Of a stretch of 6,320 bases of DNA, positions 1-5,401 are shown piece after piece. A model generated the notes under the pieces. That model saw only the letters and a program-made list of their open reading frames with translations. It searched no databases and was not told the origin of the DNA. The stretch comes from Hyphomonas sp. (lineage in GTDB: Bacteria > Pseudomonadota > Alphaproteobacteria > Caulobacterales > Hyphomonadaceae): the NCBI GenBank assembly GCA_029287305.1, contig JARFRJ010000471.1, positions 1 to 6,320 of the forward strand, read 5' to 3'. The position numbers were made by a program, and so were the translations under genes. Numbering within the stretch: position 1 is the stretch's first letter; every line of letters starts with the position of its first letter.

Positions 1-990
1 TCAACCGGTTTCCACGCGCCAACCGCCGGTCAGGCGAATGTGACCAATGTCACAACCGCTTTTTCTGGAGCCATTCTGGTTGATCAGGGCACACTGCCTT
101 TGACCAGCGCGGCGGGCCAATTGGTTGCAGATTTCCTCGAAGGCTCAACCGGCAGCCGTCCAGAGCTTGGACCTGAAGAGTCTGAAAACTATTCAAGCGG
201 TTTTGGCTCTGGTGTGGGTGATTTCAATCTCACCATGGATTATTTCCGCATCAATGTCAGCGATCGGATTGCGATCTCTGACCAGCAAGATTTCCTTGAA
301 GCTTTAACAGCTATTGGGGCTTCTAATGGTGTAACCATTGCAGATGGCACAACAACCTTTGGAGCTTTGAGCGCATTGGATGCGGCGGGTGTCTTAAATG
401 TGGCAGATTTTGCCGGTTCGGAAGATCTGACCTCATTTGGCTTCTTCACCAATTCTTTTGATACACGTACGCAAGGTATCGATGTGGTGGCAAGCTCCAG
501 CTATGAGTTCTATGATGACAGCAATACAAACTTCTCATTGGCCTTTAACTGGACCGATACAGAAGTGACCGATATCGGTGCTAATGGCCCTGCGCCTCTG
601 TCTCTTGGACGTCAGCGTCAGTTGGAAGAAAATCTTCCTGCTTTCCGGGGTAATTTTGCGATCAACCATACACACGGGGATTTCCGCGGTCTGGCGCGGG
701 TGAATTTCTTCGGAGAATTCTTCGAATGTCACTTGGACTCAGTCAATGATAACCCGGCCGCTAATGGGTGTGATCTGCCGATTGATGGCAGTGCTTCGGT
801 CACCGTTGATCTGGAAGCTGGCTACCAGCTTATGGAAAATCTGGAGATTGCGATCGGGGCCCGCAATGCCTTTGATACCTCTCCAACAGAGAACCCATTC
901 TCCGGTGTAGCTGGCGCGGCTTATCCTACAACGGCGCCCAACGGCTTTAATGGCGGGTCTTACTATTTCCGTGTGCGTCAGAGCTTCTAG
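1..990 (+). CDS. TonB-dependent outer-membrane receptor, C-terminal part (5' truncated by window)
   Basis: The reading frame is open from the first base, so the gene starts left of the window; 329 residues of the C-terminal beta-barrel are visible and the signal peptide, TonB box and plug domain are missing. The first visible residues STGFHAPT match the usual barrel motif before the second half of TonB receptors. Other family marks are DYFRINVSDRIAIS (about 80-93), FDTRTQGIDVVA (about 153-164), the GARNAFD..P motif (about 286-294) and the last strand SYYFRVRQSF, ending in the terminal Phe used by the BAM machinery. Two cysteines (about 243 and 257), 14 residues apart in a presumed surface loop, could form a disulphide. 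The protein would import a siderophore, sugar, cobalamin or other nutrient across the outer membrane using TonB energy; the substrate cannot be told from this part. It is followed by a strong terminator, so it ends its transcript. Confidence 0.93.
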   Translation, partial: STGFHAPTAGQANVTNVTTAFSGAILVDQGTLPLTSAAGQLVADFLEGSTGSRPELGPEESENYSSGFGSGVGDFNLTMDYFRINVSDRIAISDQQDFLEALTAIGASNGVTIADGTTTFGALSALDAAGVLNVADFAGSEDLTSFGFFTNSFDTRTQGIDVVASSSYEFYDDSNTNFSLAFNWTDTEVTDIGANGPAPLSLGRQRQLEENLPAFRGNFAINHTHGDFRGLARVNFFGEFFECHLDSVNDNPAANGCDLPIDGSASVTVDLEAGYQLMENLEIAIGARNAFDTSPTENPFSGVAGAAYPTTAPNGFNGGSYYFRVRQSF

Positions 991-1017
991 TCTCACCACA
1001 TAAGGATATAAACACTG

Positions 1018-1045
1018 AAAGGGCCCCGTTTCGGGGCCCTTTTTT
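1018..1045 (+). terminator. Rho-independent terminator of the TonB receptor gene
   Basis: A perfect 11-bp stem (AAAGGGCCCCG at 1018-1028 with CGGGGCCCTTT at 1032-1042) closes a TTT loop and runs into a T tract ending at 1045. It lies 27 nt after the receptor stop codon. On the - strand the stem is followed by only three T, so it could also end transcripts of the phosphatase gene, but less efficiently. Confidence 0.92.
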
Positions 1046-1050
1046 ATTGT

Positions 1051-1063
1051 ATATGTCACATAT
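1051..1063. repeat. Short AT-rich palindrome ATATGT-C-ACATAT
   Basis: Perfect 6-bp arms around a single C, directly after the terminator T tract. It overlaps the last base of the stop codon of the small - strand ORF. It could be a protein-binding site or part of a terminator for - strand transcripts, but its size alone does not exclude chance. Confidence 0.3.
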
Positions 1064-1242
1064 CAGGGGGCTTGTTGGCGACGTGTACGCGGCCATGGGT
1101 CGCCGTTGCGCTGCCCGGTCCGCTGGCCGCCGCGCTGCTCGTCCCGCTGGTCGTCGTTGCGCTGCCCGCGCTGCTCAAACCAGTCTATTTTGAGGCGTAG
1201 ATGCTCTAACGTCCGCCCGCTTGCAAATCCGCCAAGGCCCAT
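1063..1242 (-). CDS. Possible small Arg/Gln-rich protein, 59 aa, function unknown
   Basis: An ATG at 1242 opens a 59-codon frame that overlaps the last 37 nt of the upstream phosphatase gene in another frame and ends at a TGA before the terminator. The N-terminal part (TLEHLRLKIDWFEQR, residues 11-25) looks like normal protein; the rest is hydrophilic low complexity made of recurring QR dipeptides (EQRGQR, DEQRGGQR, TGQRNGD) and ends PRTRRQQAP. Almost all codons of the low-complexity part end in G or C, unlike the neighbours. I see no good ribosome-binding site, so expression would depend on translational coupling with the phosphatase. I do not recognise the family. A highly charged, disordered peptide of this type could bind nucleic acid or be a spurious frame in a GC-rich repeat; the sequence does not decide this. 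Confidence 0.3.
   Translation of the reverse strand: MGLGGFASGRTLEHLRLKIDWFEQRGQRNDDQRDEQRGGQRTGQRNGDPWPRTRRQQAP
1098..1176. repeat. GC-rich imperfect repeat island
   Basis: A 20-bp element (GGTCGCCGTTGCGCTGCCCG, 1098-1117) recurs at 1149-1168 with one mismatch, 51 bp apart, and CGCGCTGCTC at 1131-1140 recurs at 1167-1176, 36 bp apart. Both distances are multiples of three. The stretch is clearly richer in G+C than the flanking genes. Confidence 0.6.
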
Positions 1243-1733
1243 TTGGCAAATTGGGCAAGATTGCCGCCCTCAAAGAGATAGGTTTTGACCCCTGCCGCCT
1301 CACCGGCTTGCATATCCGTGAGCTTGTCGCCGATCAAAAGGCTCGTCTCACGCTGGACGGGATAGTCCGCCATCGCTTGTAAAATCATACCGGGTTTGGG
1401 CTTTCGATCAAAACTGTCCCGGCGATAGCGTTCAATATCCCCCTCTGCGTGATAGGGGCAATAATAAATCTGATCAATTCGGGCCTGTTTATGCGCCAGC
1501 TCAGCGCACATCCAATCATGTAGAGCCTGCATATCAGCCTCTGTATAGAGGCCCCGGGCAATGCCGGACTGATTGGTGACAATAAAAACATACCAGCCGA
1601 GCCGATTAAAATGACTGATACAATCAGCGGCCCCTGCCATCCAATCAAAGTCATGACGGTGACAGACATAGCCTTTATCGGCATTGATCACGCCGTCACG
1701 ATCAAGAAAAAGGGCCGGTCGAAGGGCTGACAT
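1206..1733 (-). CDS. gmhB: GmhB-type HAD phosphatase (heptose 1,7-bisphosphate 7-phosphatase family)
   Basis: A 175-residue cytosolic HAD-superfamily (class IIIA) phosphatase of the size of GmhB, which removes the 7-phosphate of glycero-manno-heptose bisphosphate during ADP-heptose synthesis for lipopolysaccharide; the histidinol-phosphatase domain of HisB is the nearest relative. All four HAD motifs are visible: FLDRDGVIN with nucleophile D11 and acid D13, VTNQSG (T53), RKPKPGM (K111) and LIGDKLTD (D136, D140). The zinc loop begins normally with CPYH (C92, H95), but the usual C-x-C before RKP is S107-F-D109, so two of four metal ligands are missing and zinc binding is doubtful. The start at 1733 lies two residues before conserved sequence; its ribosome site is weak. 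The gene follows the efflux-pump gene by 64 nt and may share its transcript. Substrate identity is inferred from the family; a related sugar phosphate is possible. Confidence 0.85.
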   Translation of the reverse strand: MSALRPALFLDRDGVINADKGYVCHRHDFDWMAGAADCISHFNRLGWYVFIVTNQSGIARGLYTEADMQALHDWMCAELAHKQARIDQIYYCPYHAEGDIERYRRDSFDRKPKPGMILQAMADYPVQRETSLLIGDKLTDMQAGEAAGVKTYLFEGGNLAQFAKWALADLQAGGR

Positions 1734-1797
1734 TCTGCATATCTTATAGCCAGACGGCCTCTAAAACCAGTCCCTATATAAATCTAGGGGTCTGCCA

Positions 1798-3066
1798 TCA
1801 GGCTTCTTTCGTGCTCATTTGAGGCTCTGTCTCAATCTTGGCACGCTGTTGCCTGTGCCTCTGGCGGGTTGCCGCCCAAAAAACTAAAAGCGCCAGCGCG
1901 ACAATTATTGCGGAAAGCCCAAAAGCAGCGCCGGGAAAATCAATCGCCGCCTCCGGTTTGGAAAAATGATGCAGCGTCTGGGTCATGACGATCGGGCCGA
2001 AGATCAAGCCAAGTGATTGAATGCTGGCCACCGCGCCATGTAATTCCCCTTGTGCGTTTTTCGGGGTTTCTTGCGACATAATCGCATTCAGCGCTGGCCC
2101 GGTCACCCCGCCAAGCGAGGATAGAAGAATGACGGCATAAGCCCATTGCCAAGTATCGGCAAAGGCAAAGCCGACAAGCGCCAATAAGCTAATACAGAGG
2201 CCAAACAAAGCTGTGTTCAGCTCGCCCAGTCTCCGGATAAATCGACCGACCAGACCCGCTTGCACAATCGCCGCGCCTATACCGACCGCTGCCAGAGAAT
2301 AGCCAATTTCATCCGGGCCCCAGCCATAGCGGATTTCGCCATGGAAATTCCAGGTTGAGGGATAGACAATATGGGCGAAGTTAAACAAGCCTATGCAGAT
2401 GAGAAACCAGGCAATATTCGGTAATCGGGTAAAATGCCGGAAGGCCCCGAAAGGATTGGCACGCTGGATGTTGAAGGGGCGCCGATCTTCTTTTGCCAAG
2501 GATTCTGGCAGAACAAACCAGCCATATAGAAAATTAAGGCCGGACAGGCCCGCCGCCGCGAAGAAGGGCAGGCGTGTATGAATATCGCCCAATATGCCAC
2601 CAAGTGCGGGGCCGAGGACAAAGCCTATCCCGAAGGCCGCGCCAATCATGCCGAAGGCTTTGCCGCGATTTTCCGGTGTTGTCGTATCGGCGATATAGGC
2701 ATTGGCCGTTGAGAAGGTTGCCGATGAGATACCCGCCAAAGCACGTCCGATAAAAAGCAGATAGAGCGTATTGGCCAACCCCATAATCAAAAAATCAATT
2801 CCCAGCGTGGCAATAGAGGCGAGCAGAACCGGGCGACGTCCATATCGGTCCGACAGATTGCCGAGCAAAGGGCTGGCAAGAAAATTCATCAGCGCATAAG
2901 TGGTCGTGATCGCCCCGCCCCAGACAACAACCTCCGCCGCGCCCATCCCCGTCAACTCTTTCAGTAAAGAGGGCAGAACTGGAATAATCAGGCCAAAGCC
3001 GATCATATCCAAGCTCACCGTGACAAGGACAAATAGGAAGGCATTTTTGGAAGGGGCTTTTTTCAT
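1798..3066 (-). CDS. Major facilitator superfamily efflux transporter, Tet/TCR subfamily
   Basis: A 422-residue inner-membrane protein of normal length with about 12 hydrophobic segments and a basic C-terminal tail (TRQRHRQQR). The subfamily is shown by LDMIGFGLIIPVLP in TM1 (about 19-32, with D20), motif A GNLSDRYGRRP between TM2 and TM3 (69-79), IADTTTPENRG (125-135), and motif C GIGFVLGPALGG in TM5 (146-157), the mark of drug/proton antiporters. A second-half signature is GPALNAIMSQETP (about 323-335). The layout closely follows plasmid TetA proteins as I remember them, including D20, D73, R77 and D91, but the membrane Asp of TM9 that TetA needs appears to be Ser here (about S293). It is therefore a chromosomal drug or metabolite exporter whose substrate is unknown and which need not confer tetracycline resistance. 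It is divergent from the YbjN gene and stands first in a probable two-gene unit with the phosphatase. Its ATG at 3066 has only a weak AAAAGA-like ribosome site. Confidence 0.9.
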   Translation of the reverse strand: MKKAPSKNAFLFVLVTVSLDMIGFGLIIPVLPSLLKELTGMGAAEVVVWGGAITTTYALMNFLASPLLGNLSDRYGRRPVLLASIATLGIDFLIMGLANTLYLLFIGRALAGISSATFSTANAYIADTTTPENRGKAFGMIGAAFGIGFVLGPALGGILGDIHTRLPFFAAAGLSGLNFLYGWFVLPESLAKEDRRPFNIQRANPFGAFRHFTRLPNIAWFLICIGLFNFAHIVYPSTWNFHGEIRYGWGPDEIGYSLAAVGIGAAIVQAGLVGRFIRRLGELNTALFGLCISLLALVGFAFADTWQWAYAVILLSSLGGVTGPALNAIMSQETPKNAQGELHGAVASIQSLGLIFGPIVMTQTLHHFSKPEAAIDFPGAAFGLSAIIVALALLVFWAATRQRHRQQRAKIETEPQMSTKEA

Positions 3067-3307
3067 GTCTTTTATTGGGCGCGAAAGAGAAGAGCGTCAA
3101 TCTGTTTTCAATACCTGCCCCGCAAGGCACACCAAACCCATAAGAACTTAAGAGGAAACACCTAAACCACCCGCCAAAAACCCCGGCCCATTCAATCATA
3201 ATGGGTGATATAAAGCGCACACTTGATCAAAGTTCTTGTCGCCCCCTTTAAAATGGGTCACAATCGGGGTATATCGCAATATCGTTTATAGAAAGCGATG
3301 AGATATT
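3067..3307. promoter_or_regulatory. Divergent intergenic region between the efflux gene and the YbjN gene
   Basis: This 241-bp spacer must hold promoters for both directions, but no strong consensus is visible. For the + strand, weak candidates are TTGATC (3223-3228) with TTTAAA (3247-3252), 18 bp apart, and CTTGTC (3235-3240) with CACAAT (3259-3264), 18 bp apart. Structure seen: inverted repeat CCCATT (3187-3192) and AATGGG (3200-3205) with a 7-nt loop; the 8-bp palindrome TTGATCAA (3223-3230); and just before the YbjN start, AATATCG (3278-3284) facing CGAT (3296-3299) and ATATT (3303-3307), which could fold into an imperfect hairpin ending at the ATG. I find no gene here. Confidence 0.45.
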
Positions 3308-3826
3308 ATGGAGCCAGGATCAATGAGCCCAGACTTATCACCTTCAGAAACCAATGAAACCGACCTGTTTGAAACCATAGAAAATGTTCTTGGTGCCTTA
3401 AACTGGCAGTTCGAACGCGATGGTTATGATTCGGTACAATGTGTCGCGCCCACCCGCTGGGGCGAGATGGGGTGTCTGTTGACCTATCGCGGCCATCCGC
3501 CTGCCTTGCACATTTCACTCACTCTGGATGTGAAGCCCATGTCGCGTCGGCGCAGCGGGATCAGCGAGCTTATCTTGCTTATGAATGAACGCCTATGGCT
3601 TGGCCATTTTGACTATTGGGTAGAAGACGAGATTATTATTTTTCGCCATTCTCTTCCCCTTTCCGGGCGCCTGACGGCCAGTGAGGGGGAAATTGAAGCG
3701 GTGCTGACTGCCGCTAAGGAAGCGGTCGATAAATTCGTACCTGCATTTAATTTTGTCGTTTGGGCCGGTAAATCGCCAAGTGAAGCCATCGCCGCCTCGA
3801 TGTTTGAAACAGAAGGTGAAGCTTAG
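3308..3826 (+). CDS. YbjN-domain protein
   Basis: A 172-residue soluble protein with no signal peptide or membrane segment. Residues about 20-160 fit the YbjN domain (also called bacterial sensory transduction regulator), a fold related to type III secretion chaperones; E. coli YbjN affects stress tolerance and motility by an unknown route. Typical features are LNWQFERDGYDSV near the start, the central LILLMNERLWLGHFDYW (about 88-104), then IIIFRHSLPL and a C-terminal helix with AVDKFVPAF. Two starts are possible: ATG 3308, and ATG 3323 (167 aa), which has GGAG nine bases upstream; nothing conserved lies between them. It is 46 nt upstream of proC on the same strand, an arrangement I recall as recurrent in alphaproteobacteria, so the two are probably co-transcribed. 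A role as chaperone or regulator is an inference; no catalytic residues are visible. Confidence 0.87.
   Translation: MEPGSMSPDLSPSETNETDLFETIENVLGALNWQFERDGYDSVQCVAPTRWGEMGCLLTYRGHPPALHISLTLDVKPMSRRRSGISELILLMNERLWLGHFDYWVEDEIIIFRHSLPLSGRLTASEGEIEAVLTAAKEAVDKFVPAFNFVVWAGKSPSEAIAASMFETEGEA
3310..3313 (+). promoter_or_regulatory. Candidate ribosome-binding site favouring the second ATG (3323) of the YbjN gene
   Basis: GGAG lies nine bases before ATG 3323 and overlaps the first ATG (3308), which itself has only GATGAG-like sequence upstream. This makes 3323 a credible true start, shortening the protein by five residues. Confidence 0.4.
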
Positions 3827-3827
3827 C

Positions 3828-3847
3828 GCTGACATGCTCTAGTCAGC
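3828..3847. repeat. Small inverted repeat between the YbjN gene and proC
   Basis: GCTGAC (3828-3833) and GTCAGC (3842-3847) are perfect complements around an 8-nt loop. No T tract follows, so it is not a rho-independent terminator; at most a weak mRNA hairpin within a two-gene transcript. Confidence 0.3.
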
Positions 3848-3872
3848 CTGCTGATTATCCGGATCAAAAATT

Positions 3873-4679
3873 ATGAACCCTATACATATTGCATTAATCG
3901 GCGTTGGCCGTATGGGAACGGTCATGGCAAAAGGGTGGTTGCGCGACCCCGCGCCCGATATGCGCCTAAGTCTGATCGCCCCGCGTCCAAGTGCGCCCAA
4001 TTTGGCTTTGGCGCAAGATAAGCGGGTCACACTTAACCCCTCTCCTATGGTCGCAGACATTGTGGTCATTGCTGTCAAACCACAAATCTTTCCAGACGCC
4101 ATCGCGGATATTGAACCCTGGATAGGGCCAGAAACGCTTGTCCTGTCGATTATGGCGGGATTTAGACTGGATCAGCTTGCGGGCGCTTTAAAGACAGGCC
4201 GCATTATCCGTGCCATGCCGAATGTGGCCGGTGCAATTGGTAAAGGCGTTAGCCTGATTAGCCATGGCACACATGTAACGCCTGATAATAGTGCTGTGGC
4301 AACCACGCTTCTAAGCGTGCTCGGCCATGTCGAGGGCCCGATGCCTGAAGGCCAAATGCCGGTTGCGACAGCTTTATCCGGCTGTGGACCAGCCTATGTC
4401 TTCTTATTGGCCGAAGCTATGGCAAATGCCGGAGAGAATGAGGGCCTAGCGCCTGATCTTGCCCTCAAACTTGCCAAAGAGACCATTATCGGTGCGGCCA
4501 GCCTCATGCAGGATGATCCACGCCATCCAAGTGAACTGCGCGATTCGGTAACCTCCAAAAGCGGGGTAACTGAGGCGGCGCTGGATGTTTTGATGGATGG
4601 TGAGGGCATCCCAACCTTGATGCGCAAGGCGGTACGTGCCGCCGCTAATCGGGAACGAACCTTATCAAATTCCAGATAG
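3873..4679 (+). CDS. proC: Pyrroline-5-carboxylate reductase
   Basis: A 268-residue cytosolic enzyme of typical ProC length that reduces 1-pyrroline-5-carboxylate to L-proline with NAD(P)H, the last step of proline synthesis. The N-terminal Rossmann fold is seen in IGVGRMG (9-15), with AVKP (67-70) and MPN (115-117) at the cofactor site. The C-terminal helical dimer domain carries SGCGPAYVFLLAEA (169-182) and LAKETIIGAASL (200-211). The family signature usually reads LRDxVTSPGGTT; here it is LRDSVTSKSGVT (222-233), keeping the substrate-contacting VTS but replacing P-G by K-S, a difference from the textbook form but not a loss of catalytic residues. The start ATG at 3873 has a weak GGA about nine bases upstream and lies just before the Rossmann strand, so it is secure. 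The last codons and stop fall inside the first of four 10-bp repeats. Confidence 0.96.
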   Translation: MNPIHIALIGVGRMGTVMAKGWLRDPAPDMRLSLIAPRPSAPNLALAQDKRVTLNPSPMVADIVVIAVKPQIFPDAIADIEPWIGPETLVLSIMAGFRLDQLAGALKTGRIIRAMPNVAGAIGKGVSLISHGTHVTPDNSAVATTLLSVLGHVEGPMPEGQMPVATALSGCGPAYVFLLAEAMANAGENEGLAPDLALKLAKETIIGAASLMQDDPRHPSELRDSVTSKSGVTEAALDVLMDGEGIPTLMRKAVRAAANRERTLSNSR

Positions 4680-4720
4680 GCTCTGACAGAGCCAGATAAG
4701 CCCAGATAGGCCCAGATTGG
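4671..4720. repeat. Four copies of a 10-bp repeat, NCCAGATAGG
   Basis: The copies are TCCAGATAGG (4671-4680), GCCAGATAAG (4691-4700), CCCAGATAGG (4701-4710) and CCCAGATTGG (4711-4720). The unit is exactly 10 bp; the slot at 4681-4690 is filled by unrelated CTCTGACAGA, the core of a hairpin. The first copy contains the proC stop codon. A spacing of 10 bp places all copies on nearly the same face of the helix. Confidence 0.75.
4679..4693. repeat. Perfect 15-bp hairpin/palindrome just after proC
   Basis: GGCTCT (4679-4684) pairs with AGAGCC (4688-4693) around GAC. The left arm starts at the last base of the proC stop codon. No T tract follows, so it is a poor intrinsic terminator; it could stabilise the 3' end of the proC mRNA or act as an operator for the TetR protein encoded 78 nt downstream. 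Confidence 0.5.
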
Positions 4721-4725
4721 CAATG

Positions 4726-4755
4726 TTGATGTCCGGCTAGGCAATTTGCTATAAA
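4726..4755 (+). promoter_or_regulatory. Candidate sigma70-type promoter for the TetR-family gene
   Basis: TTGATG (4726-4731; 4 of 6 to the consensus) and TATAAA (4750-4755; 5 of 6) are separated by 18 bp. Transcription would begin near 4761-4763, only about 10 nt before the ATG at 4772, and no Shine-Dalgarno sequence is present there, so the mRNA may be nearly leaderless. Confidence 0.45.
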
Positions 4756-4771
4756 GACTTATATAAAACAT

Positions 4772-5401
4772 ATGAAACAGGACAAGAACCTAGATATAAA
4801 GCATAAATTGCTTGAAGTGGCGCTGGATATCGCCTCTGAACAAGGCTGGTCTTCGCTTAGCCTGTCCGATATCGCACAAAGGGCTGAGCTTGACCTAGAG
4901 ACGATTTATCGGATTTCAGATAAGGACGGGCTGCTTGACTGCCTTGAAAGCTGGGCAGATCTAGCCATGTCCGCTTTACCGCTTTCAAGCGAAGCCCGCG
5001 ATAAGGATCGCTTGTTCGATACGATTATGCGCCGATTTGAGTATTTTGAAACGCGCCGTTCCGGCGTGATTGCCTTGATGAAGGCCCGCCGAAAATCACC
5101 GCGGCGGATGGCCCGTCTGGTCCGAGCGCGGTCAATTTCTGCCGATTGGATATTGATCTGCACAGGCCTGGATCAGGGGCCGCGCCTAGAACAGAAATTG
5201 CGCAAGGCCTCCCTTATCTGGATACTTGCCCGCACAGAACGGGCCTGGCGTGCTGATATTCATGGCGATTTTGCTAAGACCATGTCGGTTCTGGATCAAA
5301 GCCTAACCCAATCTGAAGACAGGCTGGCGAAATTGAGCCAAAAATGCCGCAAGACCCCGAATATTTCTGAGCCTATCGCGGCAGAACAAACTTCACCCTA
5401 A
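4772..5401 (+). CDS. TetR-family transcriptional regulator
   Basis: A 209-residue protein with an N-terminal TetR-type helix-turn-helix: after a basic first helix (HKLLEVALDIASEQG, 11-25) comes SLSLSDIAQRAELDLETIYR (28-47) followed by KDGLL (51-55), matching the usual pattern ending in LYRHFxxKegLL. The rest (about 60-190) is the all-helical ligand/dimer domain; a very basic stretch KARRKSPRRMARLVRAR (104-120) stands out. The late segment ERAWRADIHGDFAKTMSVLD (156-175) recalls the W..D...D..KTM..LD pattern of alphaproteobacterial TetR/COQ9-like proteins, from memory. COQ9 is itself a TetR-fold lipid-binding protein, so a non-DNA-binding role cannot be excluded. ATG 4772 is the only start: a stop lies upstream in frame with no other start codon, and the next Met is residue 66. 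There is no ribosome site. Target genes are unknown; it may control itself. Its 3' end overlaps the convergent kinase gene by 29 bp. Confidence 0.85.
   Translation: MKQDKNLDIKHKLLEVALDIASEQGWSSLSLSDIAQRAELDLETIYRISDKDGLLDCLESWADLAMSALPLSSEARDKDRLFDTIMRRFEYFETRRSGVIALMKARRKSPRRMARLVRARSISADWILICTGLDQGPRLEQKLRKASLIWILARTERAWRADIHGDFAKTMSVLDQSLTQSEDRLAKLSQKCRKTPNISEPIAAEQTSP

Noticed and set aside
1..990. A GTG at 40 as the start of a short complete gene
   Set aside because: The frame is open upstream to the first base, and the preceding residues (STGFHAPTAGQ) belong to the conserved TonB receptor barrel, so the gene simply begins outside the window.
1072..1200. A + strand frame (TTG start, 42 residues) encoding a very hydrophobic, membrane-helix-like peptide with AGGGGG just upstream
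   Set aside because: It is in codon register with the Arg/Gln-rich - strand frame, and the complement of CAG/CGC/GAC/GGC codons automatically gives Leu/Ala/Val/Ala, so the hydrophobicity is expected without selection. The purine run is also only 1-4 nt from the starts, too close for a good ribosome site.
1106..1288. A + strand 60-codon frame starting at TTG, rich in Cys, Arg and Pro
   Set aside because: Composition is typical of an out-of-frame GC-rich sequence, it runs antisense into the conserved phosphatase gene, and it has no recognisable domain.
2795..3220. A 141-codon - strand frame overlapping the start of the efflux gene
   Set aside because: It lies in another frame of the well-supported transporter, shows no domain, and is explained as a shadow frame.
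3839..4102. An 87-codon - strand frame antisense to the start of proC, and a 125-codon one (4394-4771) antisense to its end
   Set aside because: Both are antisense to a strongly conserved gene and have no recognisable motif; their length follows from proC codon use.
4671..4720. The 10-bp repeats as a CRISPR array or plasmid-type iteron origin
   Set aside because: Units are far too short and contiguous for CRISPR, and there is no replication initiator gene or long AT-rich unwinding region nearby.
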